Source: Nocardioides dokdonensis FR1436 (GTDB taxonomy: Bacteria; Actinomycetota; Actinomycetes; Propionibacteriales; Nocardioidaceae). From it: a stretch of 64,000 nt of DNA. Location: positions 3,596,001 through 3,660,000 of the forward strand of contig NZ_CP015079.1 in the NCBI RefSeq assembly GCF_001653335.1. Reading direction: 5' to 3'. The notes under the pieces were generated by a model that ran no database searches, was not told the origin of the DNA, and saw only the letters and a list, made by a program, of their open reading frames with translations. Made by a program: the position numbers and the translations under genes. Positions 20,801 through 30,206 of the stretch are shown here, in pieces (the first letter of the stretch is position 1; each line of letters opens with the position of its first letter).

Positions 20801-22438
20801 TCAGGCCGGGGCGGTGCTGCTGTCCGTGATCATCTGCTTCGCCGCGACGTACTGCGCCTTGCCGGTGGCGTTGCGCGGGATCTCGTCGACGATCGTCAGG
20901 TGCCGGGGCAGCTTGTAGCCGCTCAGGTGCTCGCGCAGGTGGTCGCGCAGCTCGTCGAGCTCCAGGGACGCGCCCTCGCGCAGCTCGCACACGGCGGCGA
21001 CCGCCTGGCCGAACTTCTCGTCCGGGATGCCGACCACGAGGACGTCGTACACGGCCGGGTGGCCCTTGATCGCCATCTCGACCTCCTCGGGGAAGACCTT
21101 CTCGCCGCCGGTGTTGACGCAGTTGGAGCCGCGGCCCAGCAGGGTGATCCGGTTGTCGGTCTCGATGCGGGCGAAGTCGCCGGGCACCGCGTAGCGCTCG
21201 CCGTCGATCTCGATGAAGGTCTCCGCCGACTTCACGGGGTCCTTGTAGTAGCCGACAGGCACGGAGCCGCCACGGCCCAGGCGCCCGGTCCTGCCGACGT
21301 TCGTCGCCATGTCCAGCAGAGCGCCGTCCTCGCCGATCACCACGCTGCGGGGGCCGAGCGCCACCACGGGTCCATCGGTGCTGATCTTGCCCTTGTCCTG
21401 CATGCCCATGCCCTGGAAGCCGGTCTCCGAGGCGCCCACCGAGTCGGTGAAGATCGCGTCGGGGAACGCCTGCACCCAGCGCTCCTTGATGGGGTGGCTG
21501 AAGATCGCGGCGCTGCTGGAGATCGCGAACAGGCTCGACCCGTCGTACGGCGTGCCGGTGGCGGCCTGGCGCTCGAACTCCTCGATGAGCGGGCGGGCCA
21601 TCGCGTCACCGGTCATGAAGATGAGCTGCACCCGCTCCTTCTCGATGATCTCCCAGGTGCGCTGGGCGTCGAACCGGGGCTCGAGGATCGTGAGGTGGCC
21701 GGCGAACAGGTGCATGAGCAGGCCGGCCTGCGCGCCACCGTGCATGAGGGGGCTGAGCGGGAAGGTGACCATCCGCGGGTCCGTGGCCTGCGCCGACTGG
21801 TCGTACTCCTCGAGCTCGGCACCGGAGTAGAAGTCGATGCCGCCGCCGAGGACCCGCCAGAAGTCCTCGTGGCGCCACATGACGCCCTTGGGGAACCCGG
21901 TGGTGCCGCCGGTGTAGATGATGTGGAGGTCGTCGGGGCTGCGCTCGGCGAAGTCGCGCTCGGCGCTCTGGTCGGCCACGGCGTCCGCCAGGGTCACGCC
22001 GCCGAAGGACGACAGGTCGCTCAGGTCGTCGGGAGCGGTGATGTCGGGCAGCGCGACGTACGTCGTCAGCCGCTCGTGGTTCGGGGCGCAGGTCGCCACC
22101 AGGGGCGCGTAGGTGCGGTCGTGCACCAGGGCCACCAGGTCGGCGTTGTCGAAGAGGTAGTTCAGCTCGCCCTCGACGTAGCGGTAGTTGACGTTGATGC
22201 TGACAGCGCGGATCTTGACGATCGCCAGCACCGTGACGACGTGGTCGATCGAGTTCTTGGCGTAGACGCCGACGTGCTGACCGGGCTTCACCCCCTGGCT
22301 CTGCAGGTAGTGCGCCAGGCGGTTCGCCCGGGCCTCCAGGTCTGCGAAGGTCGCCACCTCGTCGCCCACCTTGAGGGCAGGGTTCTCGGGGACGATGTCG
22401 ACGGCGTGCTCGAAGAGGTCTGCGATGTTCTTGGCCAC
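20801..22438 (-). CDS. fadD19: Steroid side-chain acyl-CoA synthetase, FadD19-like
   Basis: An ANL CoA ligase of 545 residues; FadD19 activates the C26/C27 carboxylate of sterol side chains and is needed for C24-branched plant sterols. Motifs: [18 protein letters not shown] (about 175), [29 protein letters not shown] and [13 protein letters not shown] with the catalytic Lys. Length and divergent pairing with echA19 match Rv3515c/Rv3516. The GTG start lacks a Shine-Dalgarno; TAGTCT ends exactly 6 nt upstream, so the mRNA is probably leaderless. The -10 overlaps the KstR box. Confidence 0.92.
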   Translation of the reverse strand: MAKNIADLFEHAVDIVPENPALKVGDEVATFADLEARANRLAHYLQSQGVKPGQHVGVYAKNSIDHVVTVLAIVKIRAVSINVNYRYVEGELNYLFDNADLVALVHDRTYAPLVATCAPNHERLTTYVALPDITAPDDLSDLSSFGGVTLADAVADQSAERDFAERSPDDLHIIYTGGTTGFPKGVMWRHEDFWRVLGGGIDFYSGAELEEYDQSAQATDPRMVTFPLSPLMHGGAQAGLLMHLFAGHLTILEPRFDAQRTWEIIEKERVQLIFMTGDAMARPLIEEFERQAATGTPYDGSSLFAISSSAAIFSHPIKERWVQAFPDAIFTDSVGASETGFQGMGMQDKGKISTDGPVVALGPRSVVIGEDGALLDMATNVGRTGRLGRGGSVPVGYYKDPVKSAETFIEIDGERYAVPGDFARIETDNRITLLGRGSNCVNTGGEKVFPEEVEMAIKGHPAVYDVLVVGIPDEKFGQAVAAVCELREGASLELDELRDHLREHLSGYKLPRHLTIVDEIPRNATGKAQYVAAKQMITDSSTAPA

Positions 22439-22448
22439 GCCCGGAGAC

Positions 22449-22463
22449 TAGAACACGTTCTCG
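22449..22463. promoter_or_regulatory. KstR-type operator, fadD19 / echA19
   Basis: TAGAACACGTTCTCG fits TnnAACnnGTTnnA. It lies between the two divergent starts (22438 and 22486). The reverse -10 TAGTCT (22450-22445) uses the TA of the box; the forward -10 TAGGCT (22472-22477) lies just downstream of it. Confidence 0.9.
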
Positions 22464-22485
22464 TTTTTGGCTAGGCTTTCGCGAC

Positions 22486-23316
22486 ATGACCGCAGACCCG
22501 TCGACCTCGACCCCCTCGGACCCCGCTGCGGAGCAGCCGCACTGCCTCGTGGAGCAGGTCGGGCACACGCTGGTGGTGACCATGAACCGGCCTGCGTCGC
22601 GCAACGCGTTGTCGGGCGAGATGCTCGCGATCATGGAGGACGCCTGGGACCGGGTGAACACCGATGACGAGATCCGCGTGTGCATCCTCACCGGGGCCGG
22701 CGGCTACTTCTGCGCCGGGGCGGACCTGAAGTCGATGTCGAGGAAGGCGCCCTCCGAGAGCTTCGAGTCGGGCGAGTACGACCCCACGCGGATCAAGGGG
22801 CTGCTCAAGGGCTTCCGGCTGACCAAGCCGCTGGTCGCAGCGGTGGAGGGACCCGCGATCGCGGGCGGCACCGAGATCCTGCAGGGCACCGACATCCGCG
22901 TCGCGGGCGAGTCCGCGAAGTTCGGGGTCTCCGAGGCCCGCTGGTCGCTCTACCCGATGGGCGGCTCGGCGGTCCGTCTGGCACGCCAGATCCCCTACAC
23001 CGTGGCCGCCGAGCTGCTGCTCACCGGTCGCACCCTCGGCGCCGCCGAGGCCAAGGAGATCGGACTCATCGGCCAGGTCGTCCCCGACGGCGAGGCGCTG
23101 GCCAGGGCCCACGAGATCGCCGAGCGGATCAGCGCCAACGGACCGGTGGCCGTGCAGGCCATCCTCCGGACGTTGCGCGACTCCGAGGGCAAGCACGAGG
23201 ACGACTGCTGGGCCGACGACGCCCGCGTCGGTGCTGCCGTCTTCGCCTCCGACGACGCCAAGGAGGGGCCGCGCGCCTTCGCCGAGAAGCGCGCGCCCCG
23301 CTTCACCGGTCGCTGA
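22486..23316 (+). CDS. echA19: Enoyl-CoA hydratase, EchA19-like
   Basis: A 276-residue crotonase-fold hydratase; EchA19 hydrates steroid enoyl-CoA side chains. Oxyanion-hole and catalytic segments are visible: [28 protein letters not shown] (about 84), [20 protein letters not shown] and [16 protein letters not shown]. Upstream is TAGGCT followed 8 nt later by the ATG, with no Shine-Dalgarno, which suggests a leaderless transcript. It is divergent from fadD19 and shares its KstR box, the same arrangement as Rv3515c/Rv3516. Confidence 0.92.
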   Translation: MTADPSTSTPSDPAAEQPHCLVEQVGHTLVVTMNRPASRNALSGEMLAIMEDAWDRVNTDDEIRVCILTGAGGYFCAGADLKSMSRKAPSESFESGEYDPTRIKGLLKGFRLTKPLVAAVEGPAIAGGTEILQGTDIRVAGESAKFGVSEARWSLYPMGGSAVRLARQIPYTVAAELLLTGRTLGAAEAKEIGLIGQVVPDGEALARAHEIAERISANGPVAVQAILRTLRDSEGKHEDDCWADDARVGAAVFASDDAKEGPRAFAEKRAPRFTGR

Positions 23317-23408
23317 CCCGGCCCAGATGTCCCGCCGAGCCGGCCCAGATGTCTCGCCGGGTCAGAGGGACATCTGGGCCGGGTGAGCGCGATATTTGGG
23401 CCGGGTCA
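23314..23408. repeat. Four-copy repeat: two direct and two inverted GGCCCAGATGTC units
   Basis: The gap between convergent echA19 and the next ligase gene is almost entirely repeat. CCGGCCCAGATGTC occurs at about 23318-23331 and 23340-23353. Its reverse complement GACATCTGGGCCGG lies at 23369-23382, and a diverged GATATTTGGGCCGG at 23391-23404. The inner copies can pair into a long hairpin, so bidirectional termination is plausible, as is a dispersed intergenic palindrome family. Confidence 0.7.
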
Positions 23409-25007
23409 GCCGATGGAGCGCTCCCCCGTCCAGTAGGTCGCACGCAGGGCCTTCTTGTCCGGCTTGCCGAGCCCGGTGAGCGGCAGGGCGTCAGTGGCGA
23501 TCACCTGCTTGGGCGCCTGGACCGACCCCTTGCGCTCCCTGACCATGGCCTGGATCTCGGTGACGACCTCGTCGGTGAGCTCGTGGCCCTCGCGCAGCAC
23601 CACGACGGCGGTGACGGCCTCGCCGAACTTCTCGTGCGGGGTGCCGATGACCCCGACCTGGGCGATGGCCGGGTGCTCTGCGACGACGTCCTCGACCTCG
23701 CGCGGGAACACGTTGAACCCGCCCGTCACGATCATGTCCTTGGTGCGGTCGACGATGTACCAGAACCCGTCCTCGTCCTCGCGGGCCACGTCACCGGTGT
23801 GCATCCAGCCGTCGTCCCTGAAGGTCTGCGCCGTCTCCTCCGGCAGCCTCCAGTAGCCGTCGGCCAGCAGCGGTCCGGCCACGCAGATCTCCCCCGGCTC
23901 ACCGGGCGCGACGGGCAGGCCGTCCTCACCCAGCAGCGCCGTGCGCACGAGCGCCGCGGGGCGCCCGCAGGAGGCCAGCCGCCGGTCGTCGCCGACGTGG
24001 TCGGCCTTGGCGAGGTAGCTGATCGCCATCGGGGCCTCGGACTGGCCGTAGTACTGCGCGAAGATCGGGCCGAACCGTTGGACGGCCTCCTTCAGCCGCA
24101 CCGGGTTGATCGCCGAGGCGCCGTAGTAGACGGTCTCGAGCGAGGACAGGTCGCGGGTGCGGGAGTCCGGGTGGTCCATCAGCGCGTAGAGCATCGAGGG
24201 CACCAGCATCGTCGCGGTGATGCGCTGCTCCTCGATGGTGCGCAGCACCTCGGCCGGGTCGAACCTCGCCAGCACGAACAGGGTGCCGCCCTTGATCACC
24301 ACCGGCACGAAGAAGGCCGCCCCGGCGTGCGAGAGCGGCGTGCACATCAGGAAGCGCGGCGACTCCGGCCACTCCCACTCCGAGAGCTGGATCTGGGTCA
24401 TGGTCGCGAAGGCCTGCGCGGTGCCGATGACGCCCTTGGGACGCCCGGTGGTGCCGCCGGTGTACGTGATCGTGGTGACGTGGTCGTGCGGGAGGAGCGC
24501 GGCCTCCAGGCGGCGCGGCTCGAAGCCGGCTGCGGCCTCGGCCAGGTCGTGGCCGACCTCGGCGAGCTCCGGCGGGACGGGGCCGAGGGTGAGCACCTTC
24601 GTCAGGCGCGGACAGCGGGCGACGAGGGCCGCGGCCCGCTCGACGAACATCGGCACCGGGTCGATGGTCAGCGTGGTGATCTCAGCGTCGTCGATGACGT
24701 ACGCGTGGTCGTCGAGCGAGCCCAGCGGGTGCAGCGAGGTGCGCTGGAAGCCTTGGGTCTGTCCCGCCCCGATCACGAACAGGACCTCGGGGCGGTTGAG
24801 AGCGAGCAGCGCCCCGGCGGTCCCCCGGCCGGCGCCGAGCGCCTCGTAGGCCTGGGCGTACTGGCTGATGCGGTCGGCCGTCTCGCCGCCGGTGAGGGCG
24901 GTCTCCCCCAGGTGCATCACGGGCCGGTCCCGGTGCCGCTGCAGGGCCGCGACCATCAGGTGGCCGTTGTGGGTGCCGGTGCGGAGCAGGTCGACTGAGG
25001 CGGTCAT
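23406..25007 (-). CDS. Acyl-CoA synthetase (FadD8-like)
   Basis: A 533-residue ANL CoA ligase. The N-terminus (LLRTGTHNGHLMVAALQRHR and ADRISQYAQAYEALGAG) resembles mycobacterial FadD8 as remembered, so that label is tentative. Core motifs: ITYTGGTTGRPKGVIGT (about 178), YYGQSEAPMA, HTGDVAREDEDGFWYIVDR and TGLGKPDKKALRA. Start ATG with TAGTCT 6 nt before it and no Shine-Dalgarno, pointing to a leaderless mRNA. It has its own KstR box, so its substrate is presumably a sterol-derived acid, but which one cannot be read. Confidence 0.85.
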   Translation of the reverse strand: MTASVDLLRTGTHNGHLMVAALQRHRDRPVMHLGETALTGGETADRISQYAQAYEALGAGRGTAGALLALNRPEVLFVIGAGQTQGFQRTSLHPLGSLDDHAYVIDDAEITTLTIDPVPMFVERAAALVARCPRLTKVLTLGPVPPELAEVGHDLAEAAAGFEPRRLEAALLPHDHVTTITYTGGTTGRPKGVIGTAQAFATMTQIQLSEWEWPESPRFLMCTPLSHAGAAFFVPVVIKGGTLFVLARFDPAEVLRTIEEQRITATMLVPSMLYALMDHPDSRTRDLSSLETVYYGASAINPVRLKEAVQRFGPIFAQYYGQSEAPMAISYLAKADHVGDDRRLASCGRPAALVRTALLGEDGLPVAPGEPGEICVAGPLLADGYWRLPEETAQTFRDDGWMHTGDVAREDEDGFWYIVDRTKDMIVTGGFNVFPREVEDVVAEHPAIAQVGVIGTPHEKFGEAVTAVVVLREGHELTDEVVTEIQAMVRERKGSVQAPKQVIATDALPLTGLGKPDKKALRATYWTGERSIG

Positions 25008-25017
25008 GGCCGCAGAC

Positions 25018-25032
25018 TAGAACGTGTTCCAA
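25018..25032. promoter_or_regulatory. KstR-type operator of the FadD8-like gene
   Basis: TAGAACGTGTTCCAA, core AAC-GT-GTT, lies 10 bp upstream of the ligase ATG. The reverse -10 TAGTCT (25019-25014) shares the TA with the box, so repressor binding would occlude the -10. The 3' end of the F420-type oxidoreductase is on the other side, so the box serves only this promoter. Confidence 0.88.
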
Positions 25033-25044
25033 TTATCCGCTAGG

Positions 25045-26088
25045 TCAGCCCAGGAGCTCGGCGACGGCGCGGACCTCCTCGGGCGTGTGCAGCGAGAGCA
25101 TCAGCGTGCTGACGCCGGTCTCCTCCCACTGGGCCACCCGCTCCTTGACCTCACCGGCCGTGCCGATGATGTGCATGTCGTCGACGAGGTCGTCGGGGAT
25201 CAGGGCTGTGGCCTGGTCCTTCTTGCCGGCCAGGTACAGCTCCTGGACCTCCGCGGCCAGCGACTCGTAGCCCATCCGGACGAAGACCTGGTTGTGGAAG
25301 TTCGCCTCCTTCGCGCCCATTCCGCCCATGTAGAGCGCCACCACGGGCTTCATCGCATCCACGACGACCTGCTTCTCGGCGGCGTCGGCGACGACCTGGA
25401 AGTGGCAGGTCGCCGCGATCTCGAAGGTCTCGCGCGTACGCCGGGCACCGGGGCGGGCGAAGCCCTCGTCGAGCCAGGGCTGGTACATGCCCGCCGACTT
25501 CGGCGTGTAGAAGATCGGGATCCAGCCGTCGGCGATCTCGGCGGTCTGGGCGACGTTCTTCGGTCCCTCGGCGCCGAGCCAGATCGGCAGGTCGTCGCGC
25601 AGGGGGTGGGTGATCGACTTCAGCGGCTTGCCCAGACCGACCGAGCCCTCGCCGCCGTAGGGCAGCGGGTAGTGCGGCCCGGCGTTGGTGACGGGTCCCT
25701 CGCGGCGCAGCACCTGGCGGATGATGTCGACGACCTCGCGGGTGCGAGCCAGCGGCTTCGCGAAGGGCACGCCGTACCAGCCCTCGACGACCTGGGGGCC
25801 GCTCACGCCCATGCCCAGCACCATCCGACCGCCGCTGAGGTGGTCCAGCGTGAGGGCGTGCATGGCGATCGAGGTGGGCGTGCGCCCCGACATCTGCACG
25901 ATCGAGGTGCCCAGCCGGACGTTGGTCGTCTCCCGACCCCACCAGGCGAGCGGGGTGAACGCGTCGGAGCCCCACGCCTCGGCGGTGAAGATCGCATCGA
26001 AGCCCGACTCGTCGGCGGCCCGGACGATCTCGGCGTGGTGGACGGGCGGCTGTGCGCCCCAGTAACCCAGCTGCAGTCCCAACTTCAT
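25045..26088 (-). CDS. LLM-class F420-dependent oxidoreductase (Rv3520c-like)
   Basis: 347 residues, luciferase-like monooxygenase fold. Characteristic segments: KLGLQLGYWGAQPP, AAD ESGFDAIFTAEAWGSDAF, GTSIVQMSGRTPTSIAM and LGMGVSGPQVVEGWYG. The length equals that of Rv3520c, which sits next to the DUF35-ltp4-ltp3 group in M. tuberculosis, as here. F420 as cofactor is inferred from the subfamily. ATG 26088 was chosen because AAGG lies 8 nt upstream; an in-frame GTG at 26097 is less likely. It is divergent from the DUF35 gene across a KstR box. The reaction in sterol metabolism is not established. Confidence 0.85.
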   Translation of the reverse strand: MKLGLQLGYWGAQPPVHHAEIVRAADESGFDAIFTAEAWGSDAFTPLAWWGRETTNVRLGTSIVQMSGRTPTSIAMHALTLDHLSGGRMVLGMGVSGPQVVEGWYGVPFAKPLARTREVVDIIRQVLRREGPVTNAGPHYPLPYGGEGSVGLGKPLKSITHPLRDDLPIWLGAEGPKNVAQTAEIADGWIPIFYTPKSAGMYQPWLDEGFARPGARRTRETFEIAATCHFQVVADAAEKQVVVDAMKPVVALYMGGMGAKEANFHNQVFVRMGYESLAAEVQELYLAGKKDQATALIPDDLVDDMHIIGTAGEVKERVAQWEETGVSTLMLSLHTPEEVRAVAELLG

Positions 26089-26122
26089 GAGCACCACCTT
26101 GCCAGAACCCTTGCCCCATTCG

Positions 26123-26137
26123 TAGAACGTGTTCTAG
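26123..26137. promoter_or_regulatory. KstR-type operator, oxidoreductase / DUF35-ltp4-ltp3
   Basis: TAGAACGTGTTCTAG is a near-perfect palindrome matching the KstR consensus. Forward: the -10 TAGTTT (26135-26140) starts inside the box and is followed by exactly 6 nt and the ATG of the DUF35 gene. Reverse: it lies 34 bp before the oxidoreductase ATG. Confidence 0.92.
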
Positions 26138-26146
26138 TTTGCGGAC

Positions 26147-27127
26147 ATGCCCCGCACCCTCTCCGCCCCGGTCACCGTCGCGTTCGACTACACCCGGTCG
26201 ACCGGGCCCGTGCTGGGCCGCTTCTTCACCGGCCTCCGCGACGGTGTCCTGGTCGCCGGCCGCACCACTGACGGCGAGGTCGTCGTCCCGCCGCCGGAGT
26301 ACGACCCGGTGACCCACGAGCCCACCACCGAGTTCGTGGAGGTCTCCCCCGTCGGCAGCGTGACGAGCTGGACGTGGGTCTCCGAGCCGGTGGCCGGCCA
26401 GCCCTTCGACCGCCCGTTCGCCTTCGCCCTGGTCCTGCTCGACGGGGCCACCAGGCCGTTCCTGCACGCGCTCGACGTCGCCTCGCCCGCCGAGGTCACC
26501 ACGGGCATGCGGGTGCAGGTGCGCTGGCGCGCCGAGCGGACCGGCTCGATCACCGACATCGAGGCCTTCGAGCCCGCAGCCGACGGCGACGGCGACGGCG
26601 ACGAACGAGCCGACGGCGTCCCGGGCACGCCGCGCACCACGCTCGACCCCGTCACCCGGATCGTGACGCCTGTCGCCCTCGACTACACCTACGCCGCCTC
26701 GCCGGAGGAGTCCGCGTTCTACCGCGGCCTGGCCGAGGGCCGGATCCTGGGCCAGCGCTGCCCCACCTGCGCCAAGGTCTACGTGCCGCCGCGCAGCGCC
26801 TGCCCGGCCGACGGCACCCCGACCACCGACGAGGTCGAGCTGGCGCAGACCGGCACCGTGACGACCTTCTGCATCGTCAACGTCCCCTTCCTGGGCCAGC
26901 GCATCAAGCCGCCCTACGTGTCGGCGTACGTGCTCCTCGACGGCGCCGACATCGCCTTCCTGCACCTCATCCTGGAGGTCCCGGCCGAGGAGGTCCGGAT
27001 GGGCATGCGGGTGGAGGCGGTCTGGAAGCCCCGCGAGGAGTGGGGCACCACGATCGAGAACATCAGCCACTTCAAGCCCACCGGCGAGCCGGACGCGGCG
27101 TACGACACCTACAGCCAGCACCTCTGA
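26147..27127 (+). CDS. Tandem DUF35 (OB-fold) protein, Rv3521-like partner of Ltp3/Ltp4
   Basis: 326 residues with two DUF35-type halves. The C-terminal half has the rubredoxin-like zinc knuckle (CPTCAKVYVPPRSACP) and the OB-fold (TGTVTTFCIVNVPF...VSAYVLLDGADIAFLH). The N-terminal half has a matching OB-fold (GSVTSWTWVSEP...FAFALVLLDGATRPFLHAL) but its zinc cysteines are gone. DUF35 proteins bind thiolase-like lipid-transfer proteins and are needed for the aldolase activity of Ltp2. Two halves would suit the two thiolase-like genes that follow. Leaderless start at 26147. Confidence 0.85.
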   Translation: MPRTLSAPVTVAFDYTRSTGPVLGRFFTGLRDGVLVAGRTTDGEVVVPPPEYDPVTHEPTTEFVEVSPVGSVTSWTWVSEPVAGQPFDRPFAFALVLLDGATRPFLHALDVASPAEVTTGMRVQVRWRAERTGSITDIEAFEPAADGDGDGDERADGVPGTPRTTLDPVTRIVTPVALDYTYAASPEESAFYRGLAEGRILGQRCPTCAKVYVPPRSACPADGTPTTDEVELAQTGTVTTFCIVNVPFLGQRIKPPYVSAYVLLDGADIAFLHLILEVPAEEVRMGMRVEAVWKPREEWGTTIENISHFKPTGEPDAAYDTYSQHL

Positions 27128-27149
27128 GCCGGGAAGAGAGACGCAGCAG

Positions 27150-28226
27150 ATGAGAGACGTCGCCGTCGTCGGGTTCGCCCAGCGACAGATGCAGGACTTC
27201 GACGGGTCGCCGACCTGTGTCGAGCTCCTCGTGCCCGTGTTCAAGGAGTGCTACGAGCAGACGGGGTGGACCCGTCGCGACATCGGCTTCTGGTGCTCCG
27301 GCTCCTCGGACTACCTCGCCGGACGGTCCTTCTCGTTCGTGCAGGCCGTCGACGCCATCGGGGTCATCCCGCCCGTCAACGAGTCGCACGTCGAGATGGA
27401 CCTGGCCTGGGCGATGTACGAGGCGTGGCTGAAGATCCAGACAGGGGAGGTGGACACCGCCCTGGTCTACGCCTTCGGCAAGAGCTCGGCCGGCGTGCTG
27501 CGCCGCACCCTGGGCCTGCAGCTGGACCCCTACACGATGACGCCGCTGTGGCCGGACACCGTGTCGCTGGCCGGTCTCCAGGCCCGCGCCGGCATCGACG
27601 CCGGGCTGTGGGACGAGCAGGCGATGGCCGAGGTCGCGCTGCGCTCGCTGACGGACGCGGAGAAGAACGAGCACGCCGTGCGCCGAGGCGGCTCCTCGGT
27701 GCCGGAGCTCCTCGCCCGTCCCCTGTACGCCGACCCGCTGCGCAAGCACGACTGCGCGCCGGTGACCGACGGGGCGGCCGCGATCGTGCTGGCCGCCGGC
27801 GACCGTGCCCGCGAGGTGCGTGACCGACCGGCCTGGCTCTCGGGCATCTCTCACCACATCGACCCGATGAGCATGGGCACCCGTGACCTGACCCGCTCCC
27901 CCTCGGCGGCCCGATCCGCTGCCGCCCTGGACCTCACCGGGGTGGACGTCGCCGAGCTGCACGCCCCGTTCAGCCACCAGGAGCTGGTGCTGCACCGCGA
28001 GCTCGCGCTGGCCGACGACGTCCGGATCAACCCCTCCGGCGGCGCCCTGACCGGCAACCCGATGTTCTCGGCCGGCGGCATCCGCGTCGGCGAGGCCGCC
28101 CGTCGGATCTGGGCGGGCGAGTCGGACAAGGCGCTGGCGCACGCGACCAGCGGCCCGGCCCTGCAGCAGAACCTCGTGTGCACCCTGGGTGCCGCGACCG
28201 GCTCGACCACCGGAGGACACCGATGA
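27150..28226 (+). CDS. ltp4: Thiolase-like lipid-transfer protein, Ltp4-like
   Basis: 358 residues of the SCP-x thiolase-like family. The fold segments RDVAVVGFAQRQMQ, DTALVYAFGKSS and the C-terminal NPSGGALTGNPMFSAGGIRVGEAARRI are visible; a canonical catalytic Cys-His-Cys set is not, in line with the Ltp aldolases. In Rhodococcus, Ltp3 and Ltp4 cleave C24-branched (plant sterol) side chains. The order DUF35-ltp4-ltp3 matches Rv3521-Rv3522-Rv3523. It starts 22 bp after the DUF35 gene and overlaps ltp3 by 4 bp. Confidence 0.88.
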   Translation: MRDVAVVGFAQRQMQDFDGSPTCVELLVPVFKECYEQTGWTRRDIGFWCSGSSDYLAGRSFSFVQAVDAIGVIPPVNESHVEMDLAWAMYEAWLKIQTGEVDTALVYAFGKSSAGVLRRTLGLQLDPYTMTPLWPDTVSLAGLQARAGIDAGLWDEQAMAEVALRSLTDAEKNEHAVRRGGSSVPELLARPLYADPLRKHDCAPVTDGAAAIVLAAGDRAREVRDRPAWLSGISHHIDPMSMGTRDLTRSPSAARSAAALDLTGVDVAELHAPFSHQELVLHRELALADDVRINPSGGALTGNPMFSAGGIRVGEAARRIWAGESDKALAHATSGPALQQNLVCTLGAATGSTTGGHR

Positions 28227-29386
28227 GCAAGCTGCCCGCCGCGGTGATCGGCGTGGGCCAGACCCACCACCGCGCCAAGCGCGAGGACGTCTCGATGGCG
28301 GGGCTGTGCCGCGAGGCCATCGACCGGGCCCTCGAGGACGCCCAGATGACCCTCGACGAGATCGACGCCATCGTCGTCGGCAAGGCGCCCGACCTGTTCG
28401 AGGGCGTGATGATGCCCGAGCTGTTCCTCGCCGAGGCGCTCGGCGCCGCCGGCAAGCCGCTGCTGCGCGTGCACACCGCCGGCTCGGTGGGCGGCTCGAC
28501 CGCCATCGTGGCCGCCTCGCTGGTGCAGGCCGGGGTGCATCGCAAGGTGCTGGCCGTCGCGTACGAGAAGCAGTCGGAGTCGAACGCCATGTGGGCGCTC
28601 TCGGTGCCGGTGCCGTTCAACATGCCCGTGCACGCGGGCGCGGGCGGCTACTTCGCCCCGCACGTGCGCTCCTACATCCGCCGCTCGGGCGCCCCTTCGC
28701 ACATCGGCGCCGTCGTGGCCGCGAAGGACCGCACCAATGCGCTGAAGAACCCCTATGCGCACCTCCACAACGAGGGCACCACCGTGGAGACGGTGCTGGC
28801 CTCGCAGATGCTGTGGGACCCGATCCGCTACGACGAGACCTGCCCGTCCTCCGACGGCGCCTGCGCCGTCGTCGTGGCCGCCGAGGACATCGCGGACACC
28901 CGCCCGGACGCGGCCTGGATCCACGGCACGGTGATGCGCTCGGAGGCCACCACCGCCGCCGAGCGCGACCAGGTGAACCCGCAGGCCAGCCGCGACGCGG
29001 CCGCCTCGCTGTGGAAGCAGGCCGGGATCACGAACCCCCTCGAGCAGATCGACGTCGCTGAGATCTACGTGCCGTTCAGCTGGTTCGAGCCGATGTGGCT
29101 GGAGTCGTTGGGCTTCGCCGAGGAGGGCACAGGGTGGCAGCTCACCGAGTCCGGCGCCACCGCGATGGACGGCCGGCTGCCGGTCAACTGCTCCGGCGGC
29201 GTGCTGTCCTCGAACCCGATCGGCGCGTCCGGGATGCTGCGCTTCGCCGAGGCGGCCCTGCAGGTCCGCGGGCGCGCAGGCGAGCACCAGGTCGACGGCG
29301 CGCGCCGGGCCCTGGGGCACGCCTACGGCGGCGGCTCGCAGTTCTTCTCGATGTGGGTCGTCGCCGCCGACAAGCCCCGGAACTGA
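28223..29386 (+). CDS. ltp3: Thiolase-like lipid-transfer protein, Ltp3-like
   Basis: 387 residues, SCP-x thiolase family. Key segments: LPAAVIGVGQTHH, RVHTAGSVGGSTAIVAASLV, RSYIRRSGAPSHIGAVVAAK and VNCSGGVLSSNPIGASGMLRFAEA, with HAYGGGSQFFSMWV near the end. Presumed partner of Ltp4 in removal of branched sterol side-chain units. ATG overlaps the ltp4 stop (ATGA) and has GGAGG 6 nt upstream. The proteins are probably made in equal amounts from one KstR-controlled transcript with the DUF35 gene. Confidence 0.88.
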   Translation: MSKLPAAVIGVGQTHHRAKREDVSMAGLCREAIDRALEDAQMTLDEIDAIVVGKAPDLFEGVMMPELFLAEALGAAGKPLLRVHTAGSVGGSTAIVAASLVQAGVHRKVLAVAYEKQSESNAMWALSVPVPFNMPVHAGAGGYFAPHVRSYIRRSGAPSHIGAVVAAKDRTNALKNPYAHLHNEGTTVETVLASQMLWDPIRYDETCPSSDGACAVVVAAEDIADTRPDAAWIHGTVMRSEATTAAERDQVNPQASRDAAASLWKQAGITNPLEQIDVAEIYVPFSWFEPMWLESLGFAEEGTGWQLTESGATAMDGRLPVNCSGGVLSSNPIGASGMLRFAEAALQVRGRAGEHQVDGARRALGHAYGGGSQFFSMWVVAADKPRN

Positions 29387-29417
29387 GGGTGCCGCGCACG
29401 CCCGTAGGGTCGGGTGC

Positions 29418-30185
29418 ATGATCGAGCTGCGCACCCCCACCCAGATCGAGCAGATGAAGCCGGCCGGCCGCTTCGTCGCCGACGTCATCACCCGCCTCTC
29501 CGAGGTCGCCGACGTGGGCATGAACCTGCTCGAGCTCGACGAGGTCGCGCACCAGATGATCCGCGAGCGCGGGGCGGAGTCCTGCTACATCGACTACCAC
29601 CCCTCGTTCGGGGCCTCCCCGTTCGGCAAGGTGCTGTGCACCTCCGTCAACGACGCGGTGCTGCACGGCCTGCCCCGTGACTACGTGCTCGCCGACGGCG
29701 ACCTGCTCAGCGTCGACTTCGCCGCGAGCGTGGACGGGTGGGTCTCCGACTCCGCCTTCAGCATGGTCGTGGGTACGCCGCGCCCCGAGGACCTGCACCT
29801 GATCGAGGTGACCGACCGGGCGCTGGCGGCCGGCATCGCCGCCACGCGGGTGGGCAACCGGATCGGCGACATCTCGGCTGCGATCGGCGAGGTCGCCCGC
29901 GCCGAGGGCCTGAAGGTCAATCTGCAGTTCGGCGGGCACGGGGTCGGTCGCACCATGCACGGCGACCCGCACGTGCCCAACGACGGCCGCGCCGGGCGCG
30001 GCTTCAAGCTCAAGGCCGGCCTGGTCATCGCGATCGAGCCGTGGTTCGTGCACACCACCGACGAGATCTACACCGACGCCGACGGCTGGACGTTGCGCAG
30101 CGCCGACGGGGCCCGCGGGGCCCACATGGAGCACACCGTGGCCGTCACCGACGACGGCCCGCTGGTGCTCACCGCACGCGGCTGA
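29418..30185 (+). CDS. map: Type I methionine aminopeptidase
   Basis: 255 residues, M24A family. The metal ligands are in VDFAASVDGWVSDSAFS (two Asp), GGHGVGRTMHGDPHVPN (His), IAIEPWF (Glu) and HMEHTVAV (Glu), so it should be active in removing N-terminal Met. The upstream element is TAGGGT, 7 nt, ATG, i.e. a leaderless promoter with no KstR box. It sits between ltp3 and the P450 genes, and is probably a second map copy of the genome. Any sterol link is positional only. Confidence 0.88.
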   Translation: MIELRTPTQIEQMKPAGRFVADVITRLSEVADVGMNLLELDEVAHQMIRERGAESCYIDYHPSFGASPFGKVLCTSVNDAVLHGLPRDYVLADGDLLSVDFAASVDGWVSDSAFSMVVGTPRPEDLHLIEVTDRALAAGIAATRVGNRIGDISAAIGEVARAEGLKVNLQFGGHGVGRTMHGDPHVPNDGRAGRGFKLKAGLVIAIEPWFVHTTDEIYTDADGWTLRSADGARGAHMEHTVAVTDDGPLVLTARG

Positions 30186-30206
30186 AGACCCGCGCGCGGC
30201 GAGCGC

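Noticed and set aside
23314..23408. CRISPR array
   Set aside because: Four units in mixed orientation without regular spacers, and no cas genes.
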